From positions 1 to 20,195 of the forward strand of contig BEHW01000034.1 of assembly GCA_002898675.1 (NCBI GenBank): a DNA stretch of 20,195 nucleotides. The letters run 5' to 3'. This document shows positions 1 to 6,159 of the stretch, one piece after another. The notes beneath the pieces are model-generated. The model had not been told where the DNA came from and did not search any database. It saw only the letters and a list, made by a program, of their open reading frames with translations. This DNA comes from a bacterium HR20. Its GTDB lineage: Bacteria; Bacteroidota; Ignavibacteria; Kapaibacteriales; NICIL-2. The stretch's first letter is position 1; every line of letters starts with the position of its first letter. The position numbers and the translations under genes are program-made.

Positions 1-1
1 C

Positions 2-232
2 AGCAAGGTGGCATCGTACCTGGGCGGGTTGACCAACCGACTGGCCTCGCAGGAAGACGCACTCAAGTCGCAGATCACCAACTACAACGCCGCGATCTCG
101 CGCATCGAGGATGCCGACGTTGCCAAGGAACAGCTGCAACTGATTCGGGCGCAGTTCCTCCAACAAGCCTCGATCGTCTCGCTGGCGCAAGCAAATCAAA
201 ATCCCTCCTCCTTTCTTCAGCTCCTCCGATAG
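2..232 (+). CDS. fliC: Flagellin, C-terminal part (5' end outside window)
   Basis: The gene enters from the left edge already open and ends with TAG at 230-232, so only about the last 76 residues are visible. They read as the terminal D1/D0 helix of a bacterial flagellin: an amphipathic stretch (SQITNYNAAISRIEDADVA), then KEQLQLIRAQFLQQASIVSL and the end AQANQNPSSFLQLLR, which matches the family pattern ...AQANQ.P...LQLL. In this family the C-terminal helix packs against the N-terminal helix in the filament core and is needed for export and polymerisation. fliS (flagellin chaperone) and fliD (cap) follow, which supports the call. A terminator hairpin at 264-304 separates it from fliS, so flagellin is probably the last gene of its own transcript. 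Whether it is one of several flagellin copies cannot be seen. Confidence 0.93.
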   Translation, partial: SKVASYLGGLTNRLASQEDALKSQITNYNAAISRIEDADVAKEQLQLIRAQFLQQASIVSLAQANQNPSSFLQLLR

Positions 233-263
233 CGGCGAGCCCTATTGGCTCAATTGATGCTGG

Positions 264-304
264 AACGGCAGGTGTCCTAGACGGATGCCTGCCGTTTCTG
301 TCTT
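264..304 (+). terminator. Rho-independent terminator after flagellin
   Basis: The arms AACGGCAGG (264-272) and CCTGCCGTT (288-296) are perfect reverse complements. The stem continues inwards with two G-U pairs and three Watson-Crick pairs to a five-base loop TAGAC (278-282), giving about 14 pairs. A T-rich run (TTTCTGTCTT, 295-304) follows directly. It sits 31 bases after the flagellin stop codon. This is the clearest intrinsic terminator in the window, and it fits the need for a stable, discrete message for an abundant protein. Confidence 0.8.
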
Positions 305-439
305 GAACGCGGTGGAGAGCAAATCCAATACGTCGGAGACACGCGGGGCTACAGTTTTCTGCCACACGTTCGATAATTCCCGTGGATGCCTCCGCAGCGG
401 ATGCGGCACGGAATGGTACCATCATGGCACAGTGATGCA

Positions 440-787
440 ATGACGACAGCAGTAGCGCGCCAACGTCTCGCCCAGTACACTGGTGGAAGTGGGCAACTTC
501 CGATGTACCTCGAGCAAGAGGTCTTGAGCTGGAGTCCAGAAAAAATCATCCTCAAAACCTACGACCTTTTTTTGGTCAGTGCGCGGCGGGGAGATGAACA
601 TCGCATGCGCAGAATTCTCTCCGAACTCATCAACGCGCTCAACTTCGACTACGGCGAACTTCCGCAGCGGCTGCTCCGGCTCTACGAGTACTGCCAGCGG
701 TGCGTTGCAATGCGTCGCTACGAGGACGCTGCGACCATCATCGCAGGATTGCGCCAAGCATGGGCAGAAGCATTTCATCTCGAATGA
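440..787 (+). CDS. fliS: Flagellar export chaperone FliS
   Basis: A 115-residue, mainly helical protein. The start MTTAVARQRLAQYTGGSG fits the FliS N-terminus, in which a conserved Tyr-containing segment precedes the helical bundle. It is followed by SPEKIILKTYDLFLVSARRGD, corresponding to the family's helix 2 region (usually ...p.kli.mLYdgal..l..A...). The length is close to the usual 120-135 residues. FliS binds the C-terminus of flagellin in the cytosol, prevents premature polymerisation and delivers it to the export gate. I prefer the ATG at 440 because the residues before it (possible starts at 386 and 413) do not look like FliS; no strong Shine-Dalgarno site decides the matter. It lies between flagellin and fliD, as in many flagellar clusters. 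The 207 bases between flagellin and this start hold the terminator and no other gene. Confidence 0.85.
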   Translation: MTTAVARQRLAQYTGGSGQLPMYLEQEVLSWSPEKIILKTYDLFLVSARRGDEHRMRRILSELINALNFDYGELPQRLLRLYEYCQRCVAMRRYEDAATIIAGLRQAWAEAFHLE

Positions 788-816
788 TCATGTCGTAGTA
801 CCGCGTAGAGAACACC

Positions 817-2553
817 ATGGCAACTGATCCTCTCGGCACAACGTTCCTGGTTGGCAACGGCTTTTCCGATAGCGGGCTAAGCAACGTTGACCTCCTCATC
901 CAGGCGTATCGGCGTACTCGCCAACCTGCACTCGATGCGCTGACGACAAAGCAGACCTCGCTCCAGCAGCGGCAGACGTTCATGAATACGCTTCGCTCGA
1001 AGCTTGAAGCGCTCCAGAGTGCTGCAGATACGTTTCTCCAGAGTGGAGCAGCAACGAAGTTCCAAGCACGGAGCGTGACCGTTTCCGATAGCACTGTTCT
1101 TTCTGCAACTGCAGCCGATGGATCAGCGCTCGGGAGCGCAACGGTGAAGGTCAACCGGCTCGCTACGAGCGACGTCCTCCAATCTGCGCAACGGACGCTC
1201 GCGAGCGCGGCAGGGCTGAGCGCTGGCGCAAAATCGTTCACCATCGCCGGCAGGAACTACACCATCACGCTCGATGGAACGGAAACCTACGAAGGGGTGA
1301 TGAACAAGATCGTCCAAGCAATCAGTGCCGATAGCAGCGCGAACGTTACCGCTTCGCTCGTCAAAGACAGCACGAGCACGGGGCGGCTCTCACTGACAGC
1401 GAAAACAACCGGTGCAAGCGGAGCGATTACGTACACGGATACCGATGGAGTGCTTGCTGCACTGGGGCTTGACGGAACGATCAAACAAACGACAGGGACA
1501 ACGACGCTCTCCGTCCAGGGTGTGGCAACCTCCAACAACGCCAATATCAGTTTCACGACCAGCGGCAATAAGCGCTTCACGATCAATGGGAAGGCGATCT
1601 ACGTCTTCGTCGGTACCTCGCAGAATGCTGGCCAGTTGATGAACAACATTGCCACTGCGATCAACAATGCGGGTGCTGGTGTGACAGCAACTGTCCAAGC
1701 GCTTGGTGGGGGGCAGTCGCGACTTGTGATTACGAACAACGCACCCGGTGGCGAACTTTCGATTGTGGACGATAGCGGTGTACTCGGAACACTTGGCATA
1801 GGAACGCAGACACTCCGCGACGAGCGCACGAAAGCGACTGCAACGGCGGCAGGGTATGCGGCAGGGACTGCATCGGATCTCGATGCGAGCGTCACCGTCA
1901 ACGGCGTGACCATTCAACGCGGCACGAACACGATCAGCGATGCCATCAGCGGTGTGACGCTGACGTTGCTGAAGGCGCAGCAGTCTGGCGATGCACCGGT
2001 GAGTATCACCACGGGAGTTGGCACTGATAAAGTTGCCAGCCTCGTTCAGCCGCTACTGGATGCATACAACGACGTTCTCCGCTACATCAAGGACAACATC
2101 AAGACTATTGGCGGAGATGCAGCGCTTCGCTCCTTCCAATCGGAGCTGCGCTCGCTCAGCTCGCGGGTGTTCAGCGGGCCGCTGACATCGCTTGCGGACG
2201 CGGGAATCAAGATCGCCAGTGATGGCACGCTCTCGATTGACAACAAGGATCGGCTCCGCCAGCAGCTCGAATCGGATCCATCCGCGGTTGCTTCGCTTTT
2301 TACAGGAAGTGGCAGCTTCTCAGATGCCATCATGACTTCGATCACGAACATGGTCGGCACCGATGGCTTGCTCCAGGCGCGCTCGAATTCGCTCGGTCAG
2401 CAGATCAAGCGTGTCAGCGACCAAAAGAAAGCGCTCCAAGACCGCATAGACCGTGAAGTAGAGCAACAGCGCCGGGAATACACCAAGTTGCAGGAGCTTT
2501 TCTACACCCTGCAAGGACAAATGAGTCAGTACTCATCGTATCTGAAGTCATGA
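817..2553 (+). CDS. fliD: Flagellar hook-associated protein 2 (filament cap) FliD
   Basis: 578 residues. The N-terminal segment (LSNVDLLIQAYRRTRQPALDAL, about residues 20-41) matches the FliD D0 pattern (GL.td.lv..lm...r.Pl..l), followed by a coiled region QTSLQQRQTFMNTLRSKLEAL. The middle (about 90-400) is rich in Ser, Thr, Gly and Asn with repeated beta-type blocks (TINGKAIYVFVG, VTVNGVTIQRGTNTISDAI), typical of the variable D2/D3 domains. The C-terminus returns to helix (LLDAYNDVLRYIKDNI, near 415-430) and ends in a coiled coil with QMSQYSSYLKS. FliD forms a cap at the filament tip under which exported flagellin folds. The FliD_C signature and the position after fliS make the call firm. 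It begins 29 bases after fliS, with no good Shine-Dalgarno site, and is followed by flaG. Confidence 0.95.
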   Translation: MATDPLGTTFLVGNGFSDSGLSNVDLLIQAYRRTRQPALDALTTKQTSLQQRQTFMNTLRSKLEALQSAADTFLQSGAATKFQARSVTVSDSTVLSATAADGSALGSATVKVNRLATSDVLQSAQRTLASAAGLSAGAKSFTIAGRNYTITLDGTETYEGVMNKIVQAISADSSANVTASLVKDSTSTGRLSLTAKTTGASGAITYTDTDGVLAALGLDGTIKQTTGTTTLSVQGVATSNNANISFTTSGNKRFTINGKAIYVFVGTSQNAGQLMNNIATAINNAGAGVTATVQALGGGQSRLVITNNAPGGELSIVDDSGVLGTLGIGTQTLRDERTKATATAAGYAAGTASDLDASVTVNGVTIQRGTNTISDAISGVTLTLLKAQQSGDAPVSITTGVGTDKVASLVQPLLDAYNDVLRYIKDNIKTIGGDAALRSFQSELRSLSSRVFSGPLTSLADAGIKIASDGTLSIDNKDRLRQQLESDPSAVASLFTGSGSFSDAIMTSITNMVGTDGLLQARSNSLGQQIKRVSDQKKALQDRIDREVEQQRREYTKLQELFYTLQGQMSQYSSYLKS

Positions 2554-2587
2554 ACCACATCGTTGCGTGGGTACGTCCCACTACGAC

Positions 2588-2592
2588 GGAGG
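2588..2592 (+). promoter_or_regulatory. Ribosome binding site of flaG (decides start)
   Basis: GGAGG at 2588-2592 lies seven bases before the ATG at 2600. It selects that codon over the in-frame upstream start at 2567, which would add eleven residues unlike FlaG. Confidence 0.6.
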
Positions 2593-2599
2593 ACTCGTT

Positions 2600-2980
2600 A
2601 TGATTGAGCTGAGCAGTGTACAAGCTCTTTCGCCGGTCCGCGCGATAGAGTCACCTGGAGTGCAGCAGCGAGCGGTCGAAACCAGTAGCTCCAGCATCGC
2701 TGCTCACGAGCAGCCCGCCAGGCAGCAGCAGGACGGCGCGCAGTCATCGCTTGGGCAATCCTCAGCAAATACCGGTCAGCAAGCGGCTGTCATTGAGCTT
2801 GCGCAGCGGCAGATCCAATTTGCTGTGGACAAGGAAACGCGGCGGACGATTATCAAGGTCATTGACCCCCAGACCAACGAGGTTATCCGCCAGATTCCAC
2901 CTGAGGAAGCACTTCGGATCTCCCGCATGATTAGCCGACTTCGCAGCGACCGAGGCGCAGTGACCGATGCACGTGTCTGA
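2600..2980 (+). CDS. flaG: FlaG family flagellar protein
   Basis: 126 residues in two parts. The first ~60 residues are polar, Gln/Ser/Ala-rich and probably disordered. The second half contains the FlaG core: LAQRQIQFAVDKETRRTII, then KVIDPQTNEVIRQIPPEEALRISRMI. This matches the family pattern ...l.F.vde.t...vvkvvD..T.eViRqIPpee.l.... Small FlaG proteins are encoded beside fliD or flagellin in many bacteria and influence filament length; the biochemical role is poorly defined. The start at 2600 is chosen from the GGAGG site. Its last 14 bases overlap the next gene (2967), which suggests translational coupling within one late flagellar operon. Confidence 0.88.
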   Translation: MIELSSVQALSPVRAIESPGVQQRAVETSSSSIAAHEQPARQQQDGAQSSLGQSSANTGQQAAVIELAQRQIQFAVDKETRRTIIKVIDPQTNEVIRQIPPEEALRISRMISRLRSDRGAVTDARV

Positions 2981-3368
2981 TTGGCTGCAGCCGCCGCTAA
3001 TGCCCGAGACACTCATCGCAGAGCTGGAGCGTCTTGGTAGTGAGCTCGATAGCGCACTGGCAGGGCTAATGGATGCAACTGGCACGAACTCTGCCGAGCA
3101 GCGCGCAGCTGAAATCGAGCGCATCGCGCGCGTGCTTGCCAAGCGTGGCACAGTTCTTGATGCTTTCGAAACGTGGTTGCACACGACGCCTAACGCGCGT
3201 GCAACTGCCAGAGGGCGCCAGTACTGGCAGGAAGCCCTCCAGCGTCTCCAGCAAGCGGACGCTCGGCGCGCCGAACAGCTTGGCGCACTACTTGCCGCCC
3301 TAGGGACGCAACTTCAGCAACGGATTGCTCAACGAGCGTTGTTCATCTACCAACGAGGCACCCCATGA
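2967..3368 (+). CDS. Hypothetical helical protein, candidate FlgN/FliT-like flagellar chaperone
   Basis: 133 residues with no family motif I can name with confidence. It is almost entirely helix-forming, with no signal peptide and no membrane segment. Two Leu/Ala/Glu-rich helical regions are visible: LIAELERLGSELDSALAGLM near the N-terminus, and from about residue 85 a long Gln/Arg/Ala-rich helix (EALQRLQQADARRAEQLGAL) running to the end. Size and helical make-up resemble the FlgN and FliT export chaperones, which serve hook-associated proteins and FliD. The location supports this: it overlaps flaG by 14 bases and its TGA overlaps the flgM ATG (ATGA at 3365-3368). The start could instead be the ATG at 3000. 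Chaperone function is inference from position and shape only. Confidence 0.5.
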   Translation: MHVSDWLQPPLMPETLIAELERLGSELDSALAGLMDATGTNSAEQRAAEIERIARVLAKRGTVLDAFETWLHTTPNARATARGRQYWQEALQRLQQADARRAEQLGALLAALGTQLQQRIAQRALFIYQRGTP

Positions 3369-3646
3369 TTCGCTCCATTGACGGAAAACCGGAACTGGGA
3401 AATCTTCTGCCGAGCGAAAACAATCGGAGCGTGCAGAATCAGCACCAGTCGCCTGAGCGCTCTTCGGACCGCGACCGCATTGAGATCTCCGACCGCGCGC
3501 GGGAACTACTCCGTAACCCCGAGCTTGCAAAGCGGCAGCGCATCGAAGCTGGCATCGAATCAGGCTTCTACAACTCTCCGCAGGTACTCCACACCGTTGC
3601 CCAGCGGCTTCTGCGGGACCTCGACAGTCAGCAGGGAATCGCCTAA
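3365..3646 (+). CDS. flgM: Anti-sigma-28 factor FlgM
   Basis: 93 residues, the usual FlgM length. The N-terminal half is polar and disordered-looking. The C-terminal half carries the FlgM core: DRIEISDRARELL, then RQRIEAGIESGFYNSPQVLHTVAQRLLRDL. This matches the conserved D.v.iS..a..l......R.ekv..ikeaI..G.Y.v....iA..ll. FlgM binds and inhibits the flagellar sigma factor FliA (sigma-28) until hook completion, then is exported so that flagellin genes are expressed. Its ATG overlaps the stop of the preceding gene in an ATGA, indicating translational coupling. Having it with flagellin, fliS, fliD and flaG places the timing switch among the late genes themselves. No fliA gene is visible in this window. 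Confidence 0.9.
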   Translation: MIRSIDGKPELGNLLPSENNRSVQNQHQSPERSSDRDRIEISDRARELLRNPELAKRQRIEAGIESGFYNSPQVLHTVAQRLLRDLDSQQGIA

Positions 3647-3660
3647 TTGAGCCGCGCGCC

Positions 3661-3676
3661 CAATCAGGGGTGATTG
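3661..3676 (+). terminator. Short hairpin after flgM, possible weak terminator
   Basis: CAATCA and TGATTG flank a GGGG loop, giving six base pairs between flgM and ssb. The stem is AT-rich and short. The AATTTT that follows at 3680-3685 could act as a tail but also forms part of the putative ssb promoter. It may end the flagellar transcript, but the support is weak. Confidence 0.25.
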
Positions 3677-3678
3677 CG

Positions 3679-3686
3679 TAATTTTC
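3679..3686 (+). promoter_or_regulatory. Putative -7 promoter element of ssb
   Basis: TAATTTTC within TTGCGTAATTTTCGC resembles the Bacteroidota -7 element TAnnTTTG and lies 37 bases before the ssb ATG. Nearly the same string (TTGCGTAATTTCGC) stands at 19128-19140 in front of the hydroxylase gene. No clear -33 TTTG is visible. Confidence 0.45.
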
Positions 3687-3723
3687 GCCCGCAGTTTGTT
3701 CTACTTCCGCGGGAGGAACGGGC

Positions 3724-4131
3724 ATGGCTCGCACCCTCAACAAAGTGATGCTCATCGGTAATGTGGGCAGAGACCCCGAAATCCGCTACACGCCGTCCGG
3801 GGTACCCGTTGCAAGTATCCGGCTTGCCACCAACGAATACTCACGCGACAGCGAGGGCCAGCTCCAGGAATACACCGAGTGGCACAACATCGTCGCCTGG
3901 CGGCAGCTTGCGGAAATGACTGAACGGCTTATCCAGCAGGGAACGAAACTCTACGTCGAAGGACGCATCCGCAGCCGGAGCTACGAAGATTCAAGCGGGA
4001 CCAAGCGAACCAGCTACGAAATCATCGCTGATAGCATCATCGTGCTCAGTGGCCGCAAAGATGCTTCTGCTCCTGGGGAGCAAACCTCCGATTCTGCGGA
4101 AGAATCAGCCGGAGGCGACGTACCCTTCTGA
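3724..4131 (+). CDS. ssb: Single-stranded DNA-binding protein SSB
   Basis: 135 residues. The OB fold occupies about residues 1-108 with hallmark segments: LNKVMLIGNVGRDPEIRYTP, VASIRLATNE, TEWHNIVAWRQLAE, QGTKLYVEGRIRSRSYED and YEIIADSI. A Ser/Glu/Gly-rich linker follows, and the protein ends in GGDVPF, the acidic and hydrophobic tip that in SSB recruits replication and repair partners (usual form DDDIPF). The length is typical of a short SSB. SSB coats single-stranded DNA as a tetramer during replication, recombination and repair. GGGAGG at 3711-3716 is a good ribosome binding site seven bases before the ATG, one of the few strong ones here. It follows flgM but probably has its own promoter, because the function is unrelated. 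Confidence 0.96.
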   Translation: MARTLNKVMLIGNVGRDPEIRYTPSGVPVASIRLATNEYSRDSEGQLQEYTEWHNIVAWRQLAEMTERLIQQGTKLYVEGRIRSRSYEDSSGTKRTSYEIIADSIIVLSGRKDASAPGEQTSDSAEESAGGDVPF

Positions 4132-4165
4132 GCCGGCATCACCTGCGCTGAGTGTGCCGAAGTAA

Positions 4166-4192
4166 TTTCGCTGCTGTCGCTCTGCAGCGAAA
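4166..4192 (+). terminator. Hairpin between ssb and the MCE gene, possible terminator or regulatory structure
   Basis: TTTCGCTGC (4166-4174) and GCAGCGAAA (4184-4192) are perfect reverse complements with a nine-base loop. It starts 34 bases after the ssb stop. No T-tract follows on the + strand, so intrinsic termination of ssb would be weak. On the other strand the AAATTACTT that follows is likewise poor. Its left arm overlaps a GTAATTTCGC motif like those seen at promoters. Confidence 0.35.
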
Positions 4193-4204
4193 CGGCAATC
4201 CCCC

Positions 4205-4212
4205 TACATTTG
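4205..4212 (+). promoter_or_regulatory. Putative -7 element TACATTTG before the MCE gene
   Basis: TACATTTG fits the Bacteroidota consensus TAnnTTTG exactly. It ends 12 bases before the ATG at 4225, which would leave only a very short leader. An alternative element, TAATTTCG at 4163-4170, lies 54 bases before the ATG but is shared with a hairpin arm. Confidence 0.35.
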
Positions 4213-4224
4213 ACAACCACGTTC

Positions 4225-5172
4225 ATGTACGGCACCGAGCAGCGAACCTACATCAAAGTTGGCGCGATTGCGCTCATAGCTGTCATCCTGTTGCTTGCAG
4301 GTATCACGATTGGCCGCGGGCTAAACATTTCGACGGCAACAGCGGAAGTCCGCATCCGAGCAGCGACAGCCGCCGGTCTGGAACCTGGGGCACCCGTCTG
4401 GATCAACGGCATCAAGCGAGGCAGCGTCCTACGTGTCCGTCCGGAGGGCGACTCCGTGCTCATCATCGTTGGGCTCGACGATACCTCGATGCTCCGCCGC
4501 GATGCACGGGCGCAAATCGCAATGCTCGAAATCACCGGCGGCAAACGCGTGGATATTTTCCCTGGCAAGAGTCCAGCGCGTTGGGAGGGACAGACACTGC
4601 CTGCCGATGCTCCCGCCGACATCGCGGAAGTGCTCAGCGGAGCAAGTGCACTTGCACGCCAGGCAAGTACCGTGCTCGACCGGCTCGATACGACCATTCG
4701 CGCAGCGAATGCCCTGCTGGCCGATCCGAACGTGCAAGCGCATCTGCGCCAGACGCTCGCCCGTGCAGCGTCGCTGAGCAGCCAGCTCGATTCATTGCTC
4801 GCAACTACACGTGCGACAATCGAAGCAACCATCGCTGATCTGGGGAGCGCCTCTCGGCAGGTACGCGACCTTGTCGAGCGTAATCGCCCAACTGTGGAGC
4901 GGCTCATAGAACGGCTCGACCGCACCAGCTCCGAACTCGAAACGCTCGTCGGCAATGGCTCGCGACTTGCTGCCAGCGCCGATACAACACTCGGCGAACT
5001 GAGCCAGCTCCTTGCTACGCTGCGGCAACAGCGCTCGGCACTCGGCAAACTTCTCTACGACGAATCACTCGGTGGCCAGCTCGAATCGAGTCTGCGCCGA
5101 CTCGGTGGCTTGGTGGATACCATCAGCCGCTATGGCATCAACGTCAACGTCCGCCTTGGAACACGACCGTAA
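4225..5172 (+). CDS. MCE/MlaD family lipid-transport protein
   Basis: 315 residues from the ATG at 4225; a TTG at 4210 would add five. A single N-terminal membrane anchor (VGAIALIAVILLLAGITIG, about residues 12-30) is followed by an MCE domain to about residue 115, with GLEPGAPVWINGIKRGSV matching the family's GL..ga.V...Gv.vG.V and LEITGGKRVDIFPG the second conserved block. The rest is a long, Ala/Leu/Arg-rich helical tail, as in MlaD/PqiB/Mce proteins that form periplasmic hexamers or tunnels. Such proteins are substrate-binding parts of ABC-type phospholipid transport between inner and outer membranes. The partner permease (MlaE) and ATPase (MlaF) are not visible here; in related genomes they often lie elsewhere or upstream, so the substrate is unknown. 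The O-methyltransferase gene starts nine bases after its stop and is probably co-transcribed. Confidence 0.85.
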   Translation: MYGTEQRTYIKVGAIALIAVILLLAGITIGRGLNISTATAEVRIRAATAAGLEPGAPVWINGIKRGSVLRVRPEGDSVLIIVGLDDTSMLRRDARAQIAMLEITGGKRVDIFPGKSPARWEGQTLPADAPADIAEVLSGASALARQASTVLDRLDTTIRAANALLADPNVQAHLRQTLARAASLSSQLDSLLATTRATIEATIADLGSASRQVRDLVERNRPTVERLIERLDRTSSELETLVGNGSRLAASADTTLGELSQLLATLRQQRSALGKLLYDESLGGQLESSLRRLGGLVDTISRYGINVNVRLGTRP

Positions 5173-5181
5173 GAATGGAAC

Positions 5182-5844
5182 ATGTCAACAACCTTTACTC
5201 CCGTCACCGACGACATCGCTGCCTACATCGAGCAGCTATTCTCCGCTGAGGATGATGTCCTCCGCTCGCTCCGTGCGGAAGCAGATGCGCGCGGAATGCC
5301 CGCGATCCACATCAGCGGTGCGCAGGGAGCAGTGTTGCAGGTGTTACTCCGTGCAATCGGTGCGCGGCGTGTTCTCGAACTCGGCTCGCTCGGCGGCTAT
5401 AGCGCCATTACGATGGCACGCGCACTTCCGCCCGATGGCAAGGTGGTGTGCTTGGAGATCAACCCCGACTACTGCACATTCATCGAGCAGCAGGCAGTGC
5501 GTGCTGGACTTGGTTCGGTCATCGAAGTGCGGTGCGGAGCGGCGCTGGATTTACTTCGAGCGATGCCCGCTGAGCCACTCTTCGACGCAGCCTTCATTGA
5601 TGCAGACAAGCCAACCTATCCGCTCTACTTCGAAGAGTGCTACCGCCGCATTCGCAGTGGCGGTTTGATCATCGCCGATAACACGCTTGCCTGGGGGCAC
5701 ATCGTAGAAACCGAGCCAAGCTTTGAACCACGCAACGTGCGCGCCCTGCAGGAGTACAATCGCCTTGTTGCCACGCATCCAGGAGTCCGCGCAGCGCTCA
5801 TTCCCTCCGGCGATGGCATGACCGTTGCCATCAAGCTTGCCTAA
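5182..5844 (+). CDS. SAM-dependent O-methyltransferase (methyltransf_3, COMT-like)
   Basis: 220 residues, typical of the cation-dependent O-methyltransferases related to catechol and caffeoyl-CoA O-methyltransferases. The SAM-binding motif is RVLELGSLGGYSAITMA (63-79), followed by the acidic end of beta-2 (VVCLEINPD, Glu at 92). Metal-site residues expected in the family are present: Asp140 in FIDADKPTY and Asp166-Asn167 in IIADNTLAWG. The enzyme should transfer a methyl group to a hydroxyl of a small aromatic acceptor using Mg2+ or a similar ion; the natural substrate cannot be told. It starts nine bases after the MCE gene. Its stop TAA overlaps the stop of the convergent HPF gene (CTAA, 5841-5844), leaving no space for a separate terminator. 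Confidence 0.88.
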   Translation: MSTTFTPVTDDIAAYIEQLFSAEDDVLRSLRAEADARGMPAIHISGAQGAVLQVLLRAIGARRVLELGSLGGYSAITMARALPPDGKVVCLEINPDYCTFIEQQAVRAGLGSVIEVRCGAALDLLRAMPAEPLFDAAFIDADKPTYPLYFEECYRRIRSGGLIIADNTLAWGHIVETEPSFEPRNVRALQEYNRLVATHPGVRAALIPSGDGMTVAIKLA

Positions 5845-6131
5845 TCCCAGCGCTGCTCCTTGGTTTTGAGCTTGCGAATCTGCCGTACCAGCGCTTCCCG
5901 CGCGCCGTGAATTGCTTTGAAAAAGTCCTCGGCTGTCTCTTTGGCAACGAGAGTTTTGCCATTGAGCTTGAGCACAAATTCCGCACTACAGGCGTTGTTG
6001 GCACGTTCGAGCACGACGTCGGCACCGATGATGCCGTCGTGGAACGAACGCACATGCTCGAGTGCTTCCCGAACGAGCGATTCGAGTTCCTCGCCTGCTT
6101 TGAAATGGCGAGAGGTGATCGTGAGCTTCAT
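5841..6131 (-). CDS. hpf: Ribosome hibernation promoting factor, short form (HPF/RaiA family)
   Basis: 96 residues, the short form without the C-terminal dimerisation domain of long HPF. The start MKLTITSRHFKAGEELESLV and the centre VVLERANNACSAEFVLKLNGKTLVAKETAEDFFKAI match the S30AE/RaiA fold, including the family pattern of ...v...g..l.a.....d.y.aid. It binds the decoding region of the 30S subunit in stressed or stationary cells and silences ribosomes. GAGGAG about eight bases before the ATG is a good ribosome binding site. It lies 28 bases after the beta-barrel gene and is probably the last gene of an arginase-barrel-hpf transcript, although TAAGTTTT (6162-6155, minus) could be its own promoter element. 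Confidence 0.88.
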   Translation of the reverse strand: MKLTITSRHFKAGEELESLVREALEHVRSFHDGIIGADVVLERANNACSAEFVLKLNGKTLVAKETAEDFFKAIHGAREALVRQIRKLKTKEQRWD

Positions 6132-6159
6132 GGCATAACTCCTCAGAGTTGTGGAAAAC

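Noticed and set aside
350..376. Sigma-28-like promoter upstream of fliS (CGATAA at 371-376)
   Set aside because: Only part of the -10 GCCGATAA is present and there is no TAAA at the right distance upstream.
1090..1780. Repeated CCGATAGC/GATAGC strings in fliD as a dispersed repeat
   Set aside because: They encode Asp-Ser in a Ser/Asp-rich domain and follow codon preference; spacing is irregular and they do not continue outside coding sequence in an organised way.
4210..4215. TTGACA as a sigma-70 -35 box before the MCE gene
   Set aside because: A -10 box at 17 bases would fall inside the coding region and no TATAAT-like string is present there; the hexamer overlaps the better match TACATTTG.
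4248..5048. 266-codon minus-strand frame over the MCE gene
   Set aside because: Very Ser/Arg-rich complement of an Ala/Leu/Arg/Glu helical protein; a typical antisense artefact.
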